DNA of 24,376 nucleotides from Pseudomonadota bacterium (GCA_023419315.1 JAEZYE010000049.1:1-24376); one strand, 5' to 3'. Shown: positions 1-6,602, counted from the first letter of the stretch. Notes: generated by a model not told the origin, from the sequence alone. A program made the numbers and translations.

Positions 1-221
1 AGCGAAATGCCGTCGTTGGCATTGCGCACGGCCACGTCCAGACCGCGGATCTGCGTGCTGAAGCGTTCGGAGATGGCCAGACCGGCGGCGTCGTCCTTGG
101 CGCTGTTGATGCGCAGGCCGGAAGACAACCGCTGGATGGTCGTGGCCAGCGAGGCCCCGCTCGTACCCAGATTGCGCTGGGCATTGAGCGAGATGGTGTT
201 GGTGTTGATGACCTGTGCCAT
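1..221 (-). CDS. fliC: Flagellin, partial (C-terminal part lies beyond the window edge)
   Basis: The minus strand from the ATG at 219-221 encodes the conserved flagellin N-terminus, beginning MAQVINTNTISLNAQRNLGT. Only about 73 residues are present because the gene runs off position 1. This is the D0/D1 coiled region that packs in the filament core and carries the type III export signal. A ribosome binding site AAGGAG (complement of 228-233) lies 6 bases before the start. The gene follows a second, complete flagellin in the same orientation after a 78-base gap, and no sigma-28 promoter is evident in that gap, so it may be read through from the upstream copy. Codons 36 to about 72 are nucleotide-identical to the paralogue except for one base near the edge. 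The flagellin call is certain; the allele name is generic. Confidence 0.95.
   Translation of the reverse strand, partial: MAQVINTNTISLNAQRNLGTSGASLATTIQRLSSGLRINSAKDDAAGLAISERFSTQIRGLDVAVRNANDGIS
7..115. repeat. Flagellin paralogue identity block, copy 1
   Basis: These 109 bases match 1327-1435 without a mismatch, inside the N-terminal coding part of the truncated flagellin. The flanking 106 bases toward the start codon differ from the paralogue at about 22 positions, mostly silent. The edge is therefore sharp rather than gradual. Confidence 0.9.
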
Positions 222-270
222 GAATGGCTCCTTGGGCGTTTATTGCACGGGGGATAAGTTGTCCAACGAT

Positions 271-291
271 TCCCCGCCGTGCCGCCGGGGA
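271..291. terminator. Weak GC hairpin between the two flagellin genes
   Basis: A 6-bp stem TCCCCG/CGGGGA with a 9-base loop lies just after the stop of the complete flagellin. There is no T-run on either strand, so it is more likely an attenuating or mRNA-stabilising hairpin than a full terminator. Confidence 0.25.
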
Positions 292-299
292 CGCGAGGT

Positions 300-1541
300 T
301 TAGCGTTGCAGCAAGCTCATGACGTTCTGCGGGACCTGGTTCGCCTGGGCGAGCATCGCGGTGCCGGCCTGCTGCAGGATCTGCGTGCGGGTCAGTTCAG
401 CGGTTTCCTTGGCGAAGTCGGTATCGCGGATGCGGCTGCGCGAGGCGGCCAGGTTTTCGGAACTGGTCTGCAGGTTCGCGACCACCGAGGTGAAGCGGTT
501 CTGGATGGCGCCGAGGTCGGCGCGCGAACCGTTGACCGCGGTCAGCGCCTTGTCGACCACTTCCAGCGCCTGTTGCGCACCGGCGAACGTGGTGATGTCC
601 AGGCCCTGCACGAAGCTGGCGGTGGCGCCCGTCAGCGCGCCGCCGTTGGTGCTGGTCTGGGTCAGGCCCAGGCCGGCCGCCGAAGCCGCGGTGGCGCCGG
701 TCACGGTCGGACCCGCATAGGCCAGGGTGAACGTCTGGCCGGCCTTGACCGAGGTCAGGTTCAGCACGCCGGACTTCACTTCGGCATACACGCCGGTTTC
801 GCCGAGCTGTGCGTTCATCGCCGCGGCCGTGGCCTGCGAGATGGACTGGCCGGCCTTCACCGAGAAAGCGGGGATGTTGACAGTGCGGGCCGCGCCGCCG
901 CCTTCCGGCGTCACGACGAACTGCAACTGCGAGTACGTGGTGTCGGCCGTGGCGAGATCTTCATTGACTGCCGCGGTGCCGGCGTTGTCCAGCGCGGTGC
1001 CGATGTAGGTGTTGGCGAACGTCGCGCCGCCCAGCGTCTGCGAGCGGGCATCCACCACCTTGTCGATGGCGATGGCCTGGCCGGAATTGGCGCCGACCTG
1101 GAACAGCTGGCTGGTGAACGTGCCGTCCAGCAGCTTGGTGCCGTTGAAGTCGGCCTGCTTGGCGACGCGGTCCACTTCCGAGACCAGCTGCTTGACTTCG
1201 GCGTTCAGCGCGGCGCGGTCCGAAGACGAGTTGCTCGCGTTGGCCGACTGCACTGCCAGTTCGCGGATGCGCTGCAGGTTGTTGCCGATTTCGGTCAGCG
1301 AACCTTCGGCGACCTGGGCCAGCGAGATGCCGTCGTTGGCATTGCGCACGGCCACGTCCAGACCGCGGATCTGCGTGCTGAAGCGTTCGGAGATGGCCAG
1401 ACCGGCGGCGTCGTCCTTGGCGCTGTTGATGCGCAAACCGGAAGACAGGCGCTGGATCGTGGTGGCAAGGGAAGCGCCGCTGGTGCTCAGGTTACGCTGA
1501 GCGTTCAGCGACATCGTGTTGGTGTTGATTACTTGTGCCAT
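300..1541 (-). CDS. fliC: Flagellin, complete
   Basis: This 413-residue protein is the flagellar filament subunit, exported through the flagellar type III apparatus and polymerised outside the cell. The N-terminal flagellin domain (about 1-140) and the C-terminal domain (about 328-413, ending VPQNVMSLLQR) are typical. The middle (about 150-325) is Ala/Thr/Gly-rich and corresponds to the variable surface domains D2/D3. The ATG at 1541 is preceded by AGGAGA at a good distance, and a sigma-28-like promoter lies about 95 bases upstream. It is the upstream member of a tandem flagellin pair and shares an identical 109-base block with the other copy. The length is normal for flagellins with a moderate central insertion. 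The identification is very secure. Confidence 0.97.
   Translation of the reverse strand: MAQVINTNTMSLNAQRNLSTSGASLATTIQRLSSGLRINSAKDDAAGLAISERFSTQIRGLDVAVRNANDGISLAQVAEGSLTEIGNNLQRIRELAVQSANASNSSSDRAALNAEVKQLVSEVDRVAKQADFNGTKLLDGTFTSQLFQVGANSGQAIAIDKVVDARSQTLGGATFANTYIGTALDNAGTAAVNEDLATADTTYSQLQFVVTPEGGGAARTVNIPAFSVKAGQSISQATAAAMNAQLGETGVYAEVKSGVLNLTSVKAGQTFTLAYAGPTVTGATAASAAGLGLTQTSTNGGALTGATASFVQGLDITTFAGAQQALEVVDKALTAVNGSRADLGAIQNRFTSVVANLQTSSENLAASRSRIRDTDFAKETAELTRTQILQQAGTAMLAQANQVPQNVMSLLQR
1327..1435. repeat. Flagellin paralogue identity block, copy 2
   Basis: This is the partner of the block at 7-115. It lies within codons 36 to about 72 of the complete flagellin and is identical over 109 bases, while the codons before it have diverged. 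Confidence 0.9.
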
Positions 1542-1635
1542 GGGTCGTCTCCTCTTATTCAGGTCCCGGCGTTGATGGAAGAGGGTGCTGCCGGTTTTTT
1601 GGTTAGTGGCTAGTCGCCCTCTGCTTGCGAAATGA

Positions 1636-1662
1636 ATAACGGCGCTCGTGCAGAAACCTTTA
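1636..1662 (-). promoter_or_regulatory. Sigma-28 (FliA)-type flagellin promoter
   Basis: Reading the minus strand, TAAA (1659-1662) is followed after exactly 15 bases by GCCGTTAT (1636-1643). The class 3 flagellar consensus is TAAA-N15-GCCGATAA. The leader to the flagellin ATG would be about 90 bases. The spacing and position make FliA-dependent transcription likely. Confidence 0.75.
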
Positions 1663-1732
1663 GCCCCGGTTGACGAAAAAATTGCCCGGGTGCTAGGAAA
1701 TCGAGCGCGCTGCCGGAAGACCCACGGCGCGG

Positions 1733-1761
1733 CGGAAAGCCCTTATTCGGCAGGCTTTCCG
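1733..1761. other. 9-bp-stem inverted repeat upstream of flagellin
   Basis: CGGAAAGCC (1733-1741) pairs with GGCTTTCCG (1753-1761) around an 11-base loop. No T-run follows on either strand. It lies about 70 bases upstream of the sigma-28 promoter and could be a protein-binding site or a stable RNA hairpin. Its function is unknown. Confidence 0.4.
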
Positions 1762-1984
1762 GGAACTTTAGGGCGATCGCGAAAAGAATTTTCAGCGACG
1801 TGTTTGCGTGCATTCCGGCATCGATTCCGGCGCTCACTGTGATGCGCGTCGCATCGCTGCTGCGGCACGTCGCAGAGGAGGATGTTGTCGGCGCGCCGGG
1901 GATGCAGCGTTATTTCGAGTTGCGCGTGATTGCATCGTTCTCTTCGCGAAGAACAGAAGCGCATGCATCGTGGCATTGAGGATC

Positions 1985-2012
1985 GCATGCATGCATGGAT
2001 CATCATGCATGC
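1985..2012. repeat. Inverted repeat of GCATGCATG
   Basis: GCATGCATG (1985-1993) and CATGCATGC (2004-2012) are perfect inverted arms around 10 bases. It sits directly before the octanucleotide array and shares its low-complexity character. It could form a hairpin or cruciform. Confidence 0.6.
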
Positions 2013-2020
2013 TCCGCCAT

Positions 2021-2092
2021 CGAAGCATCGAAGCATCGAAGCATCGAAGCATCAGAGCATCAAAGCATCAAAGCATCGAAGCATCGAAGCAT
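2021..2092. repeat. Octanucleotide tandem repeat, nine units
   Basis: Nine consecutive 8-base units span 72 bases: four CGAAGCAT, one CAGAGCAT, two CAAAGCAT and two CGAAGCAT. The variant units are clustered in the middle. Because 8 is not a multiple of 3, all three forward frames read the same octapeptide (SKHRSIEA and permutations). No recognisable gene spans it. Such arrays usually change length by slipped-strand mispairing. Confidence 0.9.
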
Positions 2093-2286
2093 CGGATGTC
2101 TTGCGCGTCAGGATCCGGTGATGCGCATGCAACAACGCATCGTGCATCGTCACCGCGCCGCCTCCGGATCAATCACGATGCGTGGTGGCTTCGCAGTCAC
2201 GGATGATCGCGCGGGAACACGGGCGCGGAACGGGAAGAAGCCGGTACATCCGGAGCGCAACGCGGATGCAGCCACCGTCCACGCAT

Positions 2287-2300
2287 CGACACGCGTGTCG
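2287..2300. promoter_or_regulatory. 14-bp perfect palindrome
   Basis: CGACACGCGTGTCG is a perfect palindrome about 180 bases upstream of the DUF4440-like gene. It has the form of an operator half-site pair, but no regulator is suggested by the sequence. It could be chance in GC-rich DNA. Confidence 0.3.
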
Positions 2301-2476
2301 CAACGTATTCCATGCAGGCAAGTACCGCAGCGCGTGCATTCCGCACTGCGGGTGCAGCGCCGGTGAACCGCGCGACTGTCCGGCGCCGATACGACCGGTC
2401 TTTGCACGGTCCGCAACTTGCCGCCCGCAGCGGTTTCCCGCACGCTCGGCGGCACATCCAATCCGGAGATGGACCC

Positions 2477-2968
2477 ATGCATCGCGCCGTCCTTGCCGCC
2501 ATCGTCCTTGCCGTCCTGTGCGTCGCTGATCCGTTGCGTGCGCAGGATGCTCCGAGTGCCACCGCATCCGCCGCGCTTCCCGACGCCGCCTTGCCGCCCG
2601 ATCTGGAGCGCGTGCTGCGCGACTACGAACGCGCCTGGCGCAGCGGTGACGCCGCGGCGCTGGCTTCGCTGTTCGCCGAGGACGGATTCGTGCTGCAAAG
2701 CAATCGCCCCCCGATACGTGGACGCGACGCCATCCAGGCCGCCTACGCAGGCCAGGGTGGCGCCCCGTTGCGACTGCGCGCCCTCGCATACTCCGCCGAA
2801 GAAAACCACGCCTACATCATCGGCGGCTACCGCTACGGCGACGCGCCCGCCGACATCGGCAAGTTCACCCTCACGCTCCGCCGCACGCCGGGGCAACCCT
2901 GGTTGATCTTCTCGGACATGGACAACGCGAATGCTCCACCGAAACCGCGGCCGGCGGGAGCGCCTTGA
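2477..2968 (+). CDS. Secreted SnoaL/DUF4440-like (NTF2-fold) protein
   Basis: The 163-residue product begins with a signal peptide: MHR, a hydrophobic stretch to about residue 18, and a likely cleavage after LRA at 22. Residues about 40-155 resemble the DUF4440/SnoaL-like NTF2 fold, with DYERAWRSGDAAALASLFAEDG (about 49-70) as the typical first helix and turn, RGRDAIQAAY (81-90) as the next helix, and a C-terminal beta region containing PWLIFSDMDNA. These proteins form a cone-shaped pocket, but the ligand or reaction is not predictable. The ATG at 2477 is supported by GGAG at 2464-2467 and by the signal peptide starting there. The gene stands alone downstream of the long non-coding region. 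The fold call is good; the function is unknown. Confidence 0.8.
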   Translation: MHRAVLAAIVLAVLCVADPLRAQDAPSATASAALPDAALPPDLERVLRDYERAWRSGDAAALASLFAEDGFVLQSNRPPIRGRDAIQAAYAGQGGAPLRLRALAYSAEENHAYIIGGYRYGDAPADIGKFTLTLRRTPGQPWLIFSDMDNANAPPKPRPAGAP

Positions 2969-3305
2969 GTCGGCTGTACCGTCAGCATCGCAGCCGCCAA
3001 CGATGGGCAAGCGCGGCGGCATGAGTTCGTGTACTCAAGGGTGCGCAATTTCCAGACGATTTCGTCATACGTTCAGCGACAGGCGCGGCGATCTGACCAC
3101 GCTTCACACCGTGTCATTGTCCTTTGACGAGCGCGTTATCCACTAGCGGTCGGCGCTTGATGCGGATCCGCGAACGCGGGCCACGTGCACGACCGGCGGT
3201 CCATTTCTGCATCGGAGTGCTCACAAGCAGGGCGGTACATCAAGACTGTTGCCGCCCGCTTTGTTTGGGCACCATGTGGCCACGCGGTCACACGTGGAGG
3301 TCCCG
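2969..3305 (+). other. Intergenic leader before the SMR transporter
   Basis: I see no gene in these 337 bases. The last 35 contain a short inverted repeat, CCACG (3280-3284) with CGTGG (3293-3297), partly covering the GGAGG ribosome binding site at 3296-3300. I looked for guanidine-type riboswitch features because SMR transporters are often linked to them, and did not recognise any. Confidence 0.45.
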
Positions 3306-3638
3306 ATGAAAGGTTGGTGGTTTCTCGCCATTGCGATCGTGGCGGAAGTCGTGGCGACGTCGGCGCTCAAGTCCAGCGAAGGATTCTCCCGGCTGCTGCC
3401 GTCGGTCGTCGTGATCGTGGGGTATGGCGTCGCGTTCTACTGCCTGTCGATCGTGCTGAAATCTGTGCCGGTGGGCATCGCGTATGCAATCTGGTCCGGC
3501 ATGGGCATCGTGCTGGTCACGGCAATTGCGTGGTTGATGCATGGCCAGAAAATCGACACGTGGGGCTTCGTCGGGATCACCCTCATCGTGTGCGGGGTTG
3601 CGGTGCTCAACCTCTTGTCGAAGACGAGCGCGCATTGA
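3306..3638 (+). CDS. Small multidrug resistance (SMR) efflux protein, EmrE-like
   Basis: The 110-residue protein has four predicted membrane helices (about 4-21, 33-52, 57-78, 87-105). It aligns closely with EmrE: the proton/drug-coupling glutamate is at position 14 in IVAEVVAT, followed by the SEGFSRLLPS loop, then GIAYAIWSGMGIVL (about 58-71) and INLLS-like VLNLLS near the C-terminus. SMR proteins work as antiparallel dimers in the inner membrane and exchange protons for quaternary ammonium or other lipophilic cations. The YAIWSGMG motif favours the Qac/EmrE class over the guanidinium exporter Gdx (SugE) class. GGAGG at 3296-3300 sets the start. It appears monocistronic and converges on the next gene. 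Confidence 0.93.
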   Translation: MKGWWFLAIAIVAEVVATSALKSSEGFSRLLPSVVVIVGYGVAFYCLSIVLKSVPVGIAYAIWSGMGIVLVTAIAWLMHGQKIDTWGFVGITLIVCGVAVLNLLSKTSAH

Positions 3639-3710
3639 GCGGAAGGGCCGGGCTTCAGCCACGACACGAGCGCAATGAACGCGTCATGGCGGCCCTGATG
3701 ATTCGCCATC

Positions 3711-3744
3711 AGACAAGGGCAGCGAACGGGCGCTTGTCTGCCCG
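3711..3744. terminator. Overlapping inverted repeats between convergent genes
   Basis: AGACAAG (3711-3717) pairs with CTTGTCT (3733-3739), and the overlapping GGGCAG (3718-3723) pairs with CTGCCC (3739-3744), so two hairpins are mutually exclusive. The site lies between the convergent SMR gene and the minus-strand secreted-protein gene. There is no T-run, so termination is only a possibility. Confidence 0.35.
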
Positions 3745-3756
3745 TCGGGTACGGCT

Positions 3757-4410
3757 CTAAGGCTTCGCCGAAGTCGCACTCGCGCTTGCGGGAATGCCGG
3801 ACGACGCGGGCAGTGGCGCGGGTTTGCGCCAGGCGTCGGTGGGGTCGTCGAGCAGGGAGAGTCCGGGCAGGCGGTACTCGCAGCCGATCAGTACGCGATT
3901 CTGCAGGCCGGGCCGTTCTTCTTCGTACAACACGAGCGCATGCTGGTCATCGAGCGCCACGGGAAGCGGGGCGCTGGCGGTGGCGGCGAGGCTTTCTTCC
4001 AGCCGTTGCGTGGCGGTTTCGACGGGGCCGGGCACGACCATCAGCACTCGGTTGGTGGTGATGACGATCGCATCGCTGCTCTGGCCCCAGGCATGCACGG
4101 GATCTTCGAGGCGATACAGGTCCATCGCCGGTGCGGAGTACTGGCGATCGGTCTGCACGAAATCGTTGGGGCGCTGGCGTCGCAGCGTGCCGAGCAGGCC
4201 GGGCAGTTCGATGAGGTTGCTGCGGCAGGTCAGCGCGTCGATCAGCGGATCCGAGGCGATCGGCGCAGGCATGGTCGCGGGCATGGCCGCCGGTGCGGCG
4301 GCCGGCGTACCCGCAGCGGGCGCCGCGGGTGCCGGCGTGCGCTGCTGTGCCCACGCCGTGAGTGGCAGCGTCCAGGCCAACAGCAGGGCGGTCTTATTCC
4401 AGTTGATCAT
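3757..4410 (-). CDS. Secreted protein of unknown function
   Basis: I do not recognise this 217-residue protein. It starts MINWNKTALLLAWTLPLTAWAQ, a clear signal peptide with a likely cut after AWA. A low-complexity Ala/Pro linker (about 24-52) follows, then a globular part (about 55-190) with two cysteines (in ALTCRSN and IGCEYRL) that could form a disulphide in the periplasm, and a Pro/Ala/Ser-rich tail. The start at 4410 lies inside the end of the upstream TPR gene (17-base overlap), which suggests translational coupling in one operon. No strong ribosome binding site is visible, consistent with coupling. An upstream in-frame start would add an Arg/Pro-rich antisense-like segment and is rejected. 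Confidence 0.75.
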   Translation of the reverse strand: MINWNKTALLLAWTLPLTAWAQQRTPAPAAPAAGTPAAAPAAMPATMPAPIASDPLIDALTCRSNLIELPGLLGTLRRQRPNDFVQTDRQYSAPAMDLYRLEDPVHAWGQSSDAIVITTNRVLMVVPGPVETATQRLEESLAATASAPLPVALDDQHALVLYEEERPGLQNRVLIGCEYRLPGLSLLDDPTDAWRKPAPLPASSGIPASASATSAKP

Positions 4411-5251
4411 TGGCGTAGGCCGCGTCCAGGGCTTCCATCGCGTCGCGCGGCTTGAGCTTGCCGGCTTTTTCGAAGGCCTTGGCGGCGGCGTTTTCCTGTT
4501 TCTCGCCATGCAGCAGCAACAGTACGTTGGCGTGCTCGACATGGGCGATGGGCGAATCGGGCGTGAGCTTGAGCGCGGTCTTGATGTGCGATTCGGCCTC
4601 GGCGGCTTTCGCGCCGTAAGTGAGGCCACCGATCATCGCGCCGATCTTGTCGATGATCTCGGCGTGGTACAGCGCCAGCGCGGTGTGCGCTTCGGCATGC
4701 TTGGGCGCGAGTTCGAGCGTTGCGTCCAGCGCCTGCCGTACCTTGCCGGCGATGCCTTGCTTGAGCGCCTTCACGATGCTCAGGCCCTGGCTGTAGCGGC
4801 CGAGCGCGAACGCGTGACGGTAATGACTGTTGGCTTCATCGGGCAGCGCCTGCACGGCGGCTTCGGCGAGCCTCGCCGCCTGTTCGAAACGCTTCAGCTG
4901 CTCGTCTTCGTCATCCACCAGATACGTGGCGTGGATGCCAAGGGCTTTGACCGCCACCGATGCGCCAAGCGGGCCGAGCGCGACGCCGGCATCGTGTGCT
5001 TGCTGGAAGTCGCCGCGATGGAATGCGCGCCAGGCGTCCTGCAGGGCCGTCGCCAGCGTGTCGGCGTCCACGCCCTTGGCGGCCTTGCCCGCGGCGTTGA
5101 TGAGCGCCTGCGCGCGCTGGGCGTCCGGGAACGGTTCCAGATCGCCGGCATGCAGGGCAGGCCAGGCCTTTTTCAGCGCGTCGCCCGCATAGGCGAACGC
5201 TTTGGCGTCATGCGGAAACGGGGCCCATGCGTTTTTTTTCTTCCCAGCCAT
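4394..5251 (-). CDS. TPR-like repeat protein
   Basis: The 285-residue protein starts MAGKKKNAWAPFPHD and is almost entirely alpha-helical. Its pattern resembles tetratricopeptide repeats, clearest at about residues 140-165 (ANSHYRHAFALGRYS), 180-200 (LDATLELAPKHAEAHTALA) and 220-245 (AESHIKTALKLTPDSPIAH). There is no signal peptide, so a cytoplasmic scaffold or chaperone-like role is likely. The start at 5251 is chosen because GGAG, lying within the next upstream ATG, is correctly spaced; the alternative ATG at 5266 adds only five residues. The gene overlaps the following secreted-protein gene by 17 bases. The repeat class is fairly sure, the partner unknown. Confidence 0.82.
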   Translation of the reverse strand: MAGKKKNAWAPFPHDAKAFAYAGDALKKAWPALHAGDLEPFPDAQRAQALINAAGKAAKGVDADTLATALQDAWRAFHRGDFQQAHDAGVALGPLGASVAVKALGIHATYLVDDEDEQLKRFEQAARLAEAAVQALPDEANSHYRHAFALGRYSQGLSIVKALKQGIAGKVRQALDATLELAPKHAEAHTALALYHAEIIDKIGAMIGGLTYGAKAAEAESHIKTALKLTPDSPIAHVEHANVLLLLHGEKQENAAAKAFEKAGKLKPRDAMEALDAAYANDQLE

Positions 5252-5391
5252 GCGTCTGTTCTCCATGCTCGTCAGGTCGTTCCGCCAGCATGTTCGGCGC
5301 AGCCGCAGGCTGGCAAGCGCCCCGTCCGGGCTGGTGTGTTTGCTCCATGCGGGCGGCGCATCCTGACGCCATCGTTCGCCCTGGAACTCCC

Positions 5392-5547
5392 ATGCCTCGC
5401 TCCCGAACCGCCACCGGCCCGACACACTGGGCGACGCCGCGACTGCTCTGGCTGGCCGGCCTGGGCGGGGCCTGCCTGCTGTGGCGTATCGGTGCGCGGC
5501 GCGCGCAACGCGCCTTGCCTGTGGAGAAACGCAAGTCGCGGGCGTGA
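5392..5547 (+). CDS. Possible small single-span membrane protein
   Basis: This 51-residue open frame starts at ATG 5392. It has a basic N-terminus, one hydrophobic stretch (about 17-32, including LLWLAGLGGACLLW) and a highly basic C-terminus (RRAQRALPVEKRKSRA), the layout of a small inner-membrane protein with its tail in the cytoplasm. Third codon positions are mostly G or C (about 42 of 51), as expected of coding DNA here. It fills the otherwise empty gap between two minus-strand genes and ends 28 bases before the convergent TetR gene. The ribosome binding site is weak (GGA). It could also be chance; I do not recognise a family. Confidence 0.4.
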   Translation: MPRSRTATGPTHWATPRLLWLAGLGGACLLWRIGARRAQRALPVEKRKSRA

Positions 5548-5575
5548 CCGGACAGCGAAGCGGTGTCGCGCCGGA

Positions 5576-6202
5576 TCAGTCCCGGTAGGCCTGCGTCAAC
5601 GTGTTCAGATGCACGCGTTCGGCGTCACGCAGGAACGGCGCGACCAGCATCATCACCTGGACGATGCCCTGGCGGATGGCGGTCTGCTCATCGTGTTCGC
5701 CACGCGCGGCGGAGTAGTTGAGCCAGAACGTCGCGATGACCAGCACGTTGGTCGCGGTGGCGGCCATTTCCGCGGCGGAAGCGCGCATCACGCCGGCCTG
5801 GCCGAGGCCGCGCATCACCGCCAGCGCACTTTCATCGGCGCGTTTGAGCAGGCGGGCGAAACGCAGGCGAAGGCGGCGGTTGCGGCTGAGGATCTCCACC
5901 AGATCCCGGTACAGGAAGCGGTGTTCCCAGATGCACTCGAACACCAGGTGCAGCTGCAGCCAGATGTCTTCCAGTCCCGGCAAGCGATCCGAAGGCGCGA
6001 CGAGCGCGGTGTCCATCCGCTCTTCGAAGCGGGCGAACAGCTGCTCGATGATGTCGTCCTTGTTGCGGAAGTGGTAGTACAGATTGCCGGGGCTGATTTC
6101 CAGCTCGTCGGCGATGTGGTTGGTGGTGACGTGCGGCTCGCCCTGCGTGTTGAACATCGCAAGCGCGGCGTCGAGGATGCGCTGGCGGGTATCGCGCGCC
6201 AC
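5576..6202 (-). CDS. TetR-family transcriptional regulator
   Basis: The 208-residue protein has an N-terminal TetR DNA-binding domain: RQRILDAALAMFNTQG (helix 1), then VTTNHIADELEISPGNLYYHF (about 25-45, the helix-turn-helix) and the NKDDIIEQLF linker. The helical C-terminal domain (about 70-208) would bind a ligand. The start is a GTG at 6202, only 3 bases after the ACBP stop, so the two genes are almost certainly co-transcribed and translationally coupled. By position it is the likely regulator of the ACBP and the divergent fatty acyl-CoA reductase. An acyl-CoA or fatty alcohol ligand is inference only. Family assignment is secure. Confidence 0.92.
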   Translation of the reverse strand: MARDTRQRILDAALAMFNTQGEPHVTTNHIADELEISPGNLYYHFRNKDDIIEQLFARFEERMDTALVAPSDRLPGLEDIWLQLHLVFECIWEHRFLYRDLVEILSRNRRLRLRFARLLKRADESALAVMRGLGQAGVMRASAAEMAATATNVLVIATFWLNYSAARGEHDEQTAIRQGIVQVMMLVAPFLRDAERVHLNTLTQAYRD

Positions 6203-6205
6203 GGA

Positions 6206-6463
6206 TCAGGCAGTGAGCTTCTTCACCAGATCGACGTATTTCTTCTGGGCGTCCTCGGGCGCGGTGCCCTTGAGCTTGGCCCAGGCTTCGTACTTGGCGG
6301 TACCGACGAAATCGAAGAAGCCGGGCTTGTCGCCCTTTACGTCACCCTCCGAACCCTGCTTGTACAGCGCGTACAGGCGCAGCAGCGTGTCGTTGTCCGG
6401 ACGTTCGGACAGGCCCTGGATGTCCCGGGAAGCCTGTTCGAACGCAGCTTGCAGATCGGCCAT
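6206..6463 (-). CDS. Acyl-CoA-binding protein (ACBP)
   Basis: The 85-residue product matches the four-helix ACBP fold along its full length. Residues corresponding to the canonical ligand contacts are present: Y31 and Y34-K35-Q36 in YALYKQGSEGD, K57 in TAKYEAW, and Y76 in KKYVDLV. ACBPs bind long-chain acyl-CoA esters in the cytosol, buffering them and delivering them to enzymes. The family is common in eukaryotes and patchy in bacteria. The ATG at 6463 has a strong GGGAGGA ribosome binding site, which is buried in a palindrome (6466-6489). The gene is divergent from the fatty acyl-CoA reductase (139 bases between starts) and followed within 3 bases by the TetR gene. This suggests that it supplies or protects the reductase's substrate. 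Confidence 0.94.
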   Translation of the reverse strand: MADLQAAFEQASRDIQGLSERPDNDTLLRLYALYKQGSEGDVKGDKPGFFDFVGTAKYEAWAKLKGTAPEDAQKKYVDLVKKLTA

Positions 6464-6465
6464 GG

Positions 6466-6489
6466 TGCGTCCTCCCGTCGGAGGCCGCA
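6466..6489. promoter_or_regulatory. Near-perfect palindrome over the ACBP ribosome binding site (candidate TetR operator)
   Basis: TGCGTCCTCC (6466-6475) and GGAGGCCGCA (6480-6489) are inverted arms with 9 of 10 pairs matching around CGTC. The 24-bp size fits a TetR-family operator, and a TetR gene is second in the operon. In RNA it would instead place the GGGAGGA ribosome binding site in a hairpin. A second, weaker pair, GGCCGG (6560-6565) with CCGGCC (6578-6583), sits before the divergent reductase. Confidence 0.45.
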
Positions 6490-6602
6490 TCAGACCATGC
6501 ACGACCCACCCGGTCAATCGCCGCCGGGATTGTCCGCATGCCGGGGCTCTGGCAACGTAGGCCGGTCGGCGGAGGGGCCGGCCCACATACAGGACGATCT
6601 GC

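Larger units (their letters stand above)
1542..2476. other. Long non-coding region upstream of flagellin
   Basis: I find no convincing gene in these 935 bases. Short open frames exist on both strands but lack homology, consistent codon bias and ribosome binding sites. The region holds the flagellin promoter, a 9-bp-stem hairpin at 1733-1761, a GCATGCATG inverted repeat at 1985-2012, an octanucleotide array at 2021-2092 and a 14-bp palindrome at 2287-2300. The part from about 1880 to 2140 is visibly less GC-rich and full of ATGCAT and CATCG words, unlike the neighbouring genes. From 2300 to 2476 I see only the presumed leader of the next gene. Confidence 0.6.

Noticed and set aside
279..1613. 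Plus-strand open frame of 444 residues opposite the flagellin gene
   Set aside because: It is antisense to an unmistakable flagellin and has a composition typical of shadow frames.
2021..2092. CRISPR array
   Set aside because: The units are 8 bases long and directly adjacent, with no spacers, and no cas gene is present.
1995..2366. Possible gene encoding a 123-residue repeat protein through the octamer array
   Set aside because: All three forward frames give the same octapeptide, so an open frame here is expected by chance. Downstream residues show no family or stable codon bias.
2969..3305. Guanidine riboswitch upstream of the SMR gene
   Set aside because: I could not find the conserved ykkC-type elements or the paired ACGR-loop hairpins of the guanidine-II class, and the transporter looks EmrE/Qac-like rather than the guanidinium-exporting type.
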